Shown: piece after piece, positions 5,523 to 6,467 of the stretch
Numbering within the stretch: position 1 is the first letter of the stretch
Layout of the letters: every line of letters starts with the position of its first letter
Assembly (NCBI GenBank): GCA_049514335.1
Contig: JBEKVE010000175.1
Span: forward strand, 1 to 6,467
Direction: 5' to 3'
DNA: 6,467 nucleotides
Origin: JBEKVE01 sp049514335
GTDB taxonomy: Bacteria > Actinomycetota > Acidimicrobiia > Acidimicrobiales > UBA8190
Translations under genes and position numbers: made by a program
Notes under the pieces: generated by a model
Told to the model about the DNA's origin: nothing
Databases searched by the model: none
Seen by the model: the letters and a program-made list of their open reading frames with translations, nothing else

Positions 5523-6467
5523 ATGCTCGCTGGGCCTTCGCACCGACGTGACGCCGGCGCGCTCCCCGAGGCGCCCTTGGCCGGCGCGCCCGGCACGGGC
5601 CAGGACCGGTTCGCCCCCGGCCCCGCCGGCGTCGGGGACAAGCCCCACGCACGGCGCCCGAAGCTCAACCCCTATGTCCTGAGCTACCTCATGGGGCCGG
5701 CTGCGCTCGTGGCCCTCGTCTTCCTGCGGCGACTGGGGGTGGTGGCCAAGGAGCCGGTGTGGGTGTGGCTGGCGGTGTTCGTCGCCATTCCCGTGTCGAG
5801 CATGGCCGTCGAGGCGCTGTACCGGCGCAGCCCCACCGCCTTCATGCTCAACGCCCGGGTGGCGTGCCACGCCGCCGCTGTCACCGTCGTCATCTATCTG
5901 ACGGGGTGGGGACCGGTGCTCACCGGGGCCTTCGCGTTCACCGCCCTCGAGAACGTGGCGCACGACGGCTCGCGCACCTGGAGGCTCACGGCGCTGTGGA
6001 GCCTGGCGGGCATCGCCGTCGGGCAGGTGGCCATCTGGCAGGGCTGGGCACCGTCGTTCCTGTCCGTGGGCCACGGCGAGGGCCTCGGGCTCATGGGCGC
6101 CTTCGTCCTCGTGTTCGTGGTGCGCATGGCCGGCGCCACCATGCAGCAGAAGGAGGAGGCCGAGACCTCGATGCGGGCCAGCGAGGACCGCTTCCGCTCG
6201 CTCGTGCAGAACTCGACCGACACCACCCTCGTCATGGGGGCCGAGGCCGTCATCATCTACGCCAGCCCCGCCACCGTGTCGATGCTCGGCCGGGACCCCG
6301 GGGAGATCGTGGGCATGCGGGCCACCGAGCTCGTCCACCCCGACGACCGCGCCCGGGTGGAGGTGCAGCTGGCCTCGTTGCTGCAGACGGTGTCGGTGAC
6401 CGACCCCATCCAGTTCCGCATGCAGCACGCCGACGGGACCTACCGCCACGCCGAGGCCGTCGTGAGC
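5523..6467 (+). CDS. Membrane-bound PAS-domain signalling protein (3' partial)
   Basis: The frame is open from the ATG to the window edge and gives 315 residues. Residues 1-50 are Pro/Gly/Ala-rich and probably disordered and cytosolic. Five or six hydrophobic spans follow (about 52-68, 78-97, 110-127, possibly 131-145, 155-174, 188-206). A charged helix (QQKEEAETSMRASEDRF, 208-224) then leads into a PAS domain from about 220: RFRSLVQNSTDTTLVM, IIYASPATVSMLG, a GMRATELVHPDDRARV stretch typical of PAS, and FRMQHADGTYRHAEAVVS at the edge, the PAS/PAC strand pattern. PAS domains sense small ligands, redox or light. The output domain is beyond the window: GGDEF, GGDEF-EAL or a histidine kinase would all fit, and the divergent GGDEF-EAL neighbour mildly favours a cyclic di-GMP output. 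The start is set by GGAGG at 5513-5517. Confidence 0.85.
   Translation, partial: MLAGPSHRRDAGALPEAPLAGAPGTGQDRFAPGPAGVGDKPHARRPKLNPYVLSYLMGPAALVALVFLRRLGVVAKEPVWVWLAVFVAIPVSSMAVEALYRRSPTAFMLNARVACHAAAVTVVIYLTGWGPVLTGAFAFTALENVAHDGSRTWRLTALWSLAGIAVGQVAIWQGWAPSFLSVGHGEGLGLMGAFVLVFVVRMAGATMQQKEEAETSMRASEDRFRSLVQNSTDTTLVMGAEAVIIYASPATVSMLGRDPGEIVGMRATELVHPDDRARVEVQLASLLQTVSVTDPIQFRMQHADGTYRHAEAVVS

Noticed and set aside
5454..6449. Minus-strand open frame of 331 codons opposite the PAS sensor gene
   Set aside because: His/Gly-rich low-complexity translation. The plus strand has a strong ribosome binding site, membrane spans and a PAS domain.

Overview
The window comes from a very GC-rich bacterial chromosome. 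Hand counts of single 60-base lines give about 62-78% GC. Gene style (GTG starts, probable leaderless transcripts, Ala/Gly/Pro-rich tails) suggests Actinomycetota. A guess of Acidimicrobiia or a relative rests on the divergent DprA and the multi-span membrane GGDEF-EAL protein, and is inference. All five genes are protein-coding; I see no RNA gene, insertion sequence, CRISPR array or attachment site.

Layout: (1) 1-1397, plus strand: the 3' end of comM (YifB/Mg-chelatase-like ATPase), overlapped by 4 bases by a complete dprA. This is the classic natural-transformation pair, although this DprA departs from the family consensus at several conserved spots. (2) 1439-2623, plus strand: a 394-residue clan GH-A glycoside hydrolase, GH1-like. 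It has visibly lower GC than dprA and probably its own leaderless promoter. It has no obvious functional link to its neighbours and looks like a later insertion. (3) 2624-2684: a 61-base convergent gap with a nested GC-rich hairpin. (4) 2685-5336, minus strand: a large membrane protein with about ten transmembrane segments, an intact GGDEF domain with an I-site, an intact EAL domain, and an unusual C-terminal extension of about 138 residues containing a probable extra membrane segment and a Gly/Pro/Thr-rich tail. A good -35/-10 pair (TTGTGA, 17 bases, TATCAT) places its start at a GTG 45 bases inside the longest possible frame. (5) 5337-5522: a divergent intergenic region with hairpins and short palindromes. 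(6) 5523-6467, plus strand: the first 315 residues of a second membrane sensor, with five or six membrane spans followed by a PAS domain, running off the window.

Functionally the window joins the end of a DNA-uptake operon, a solitary sugar hydrolase, and a divergently transcribed pair of membrane signalling genes. One of that pair makes and/or degrades cyclic di-GMP; the output domain of the other is outside the window. I find no clear previously undescribed multi-gene system. The most unusual items are the C-terminal extension on the cyclic di-GMP enzyme, the atypical GH1-like hydrolase, and the divergent DprA.
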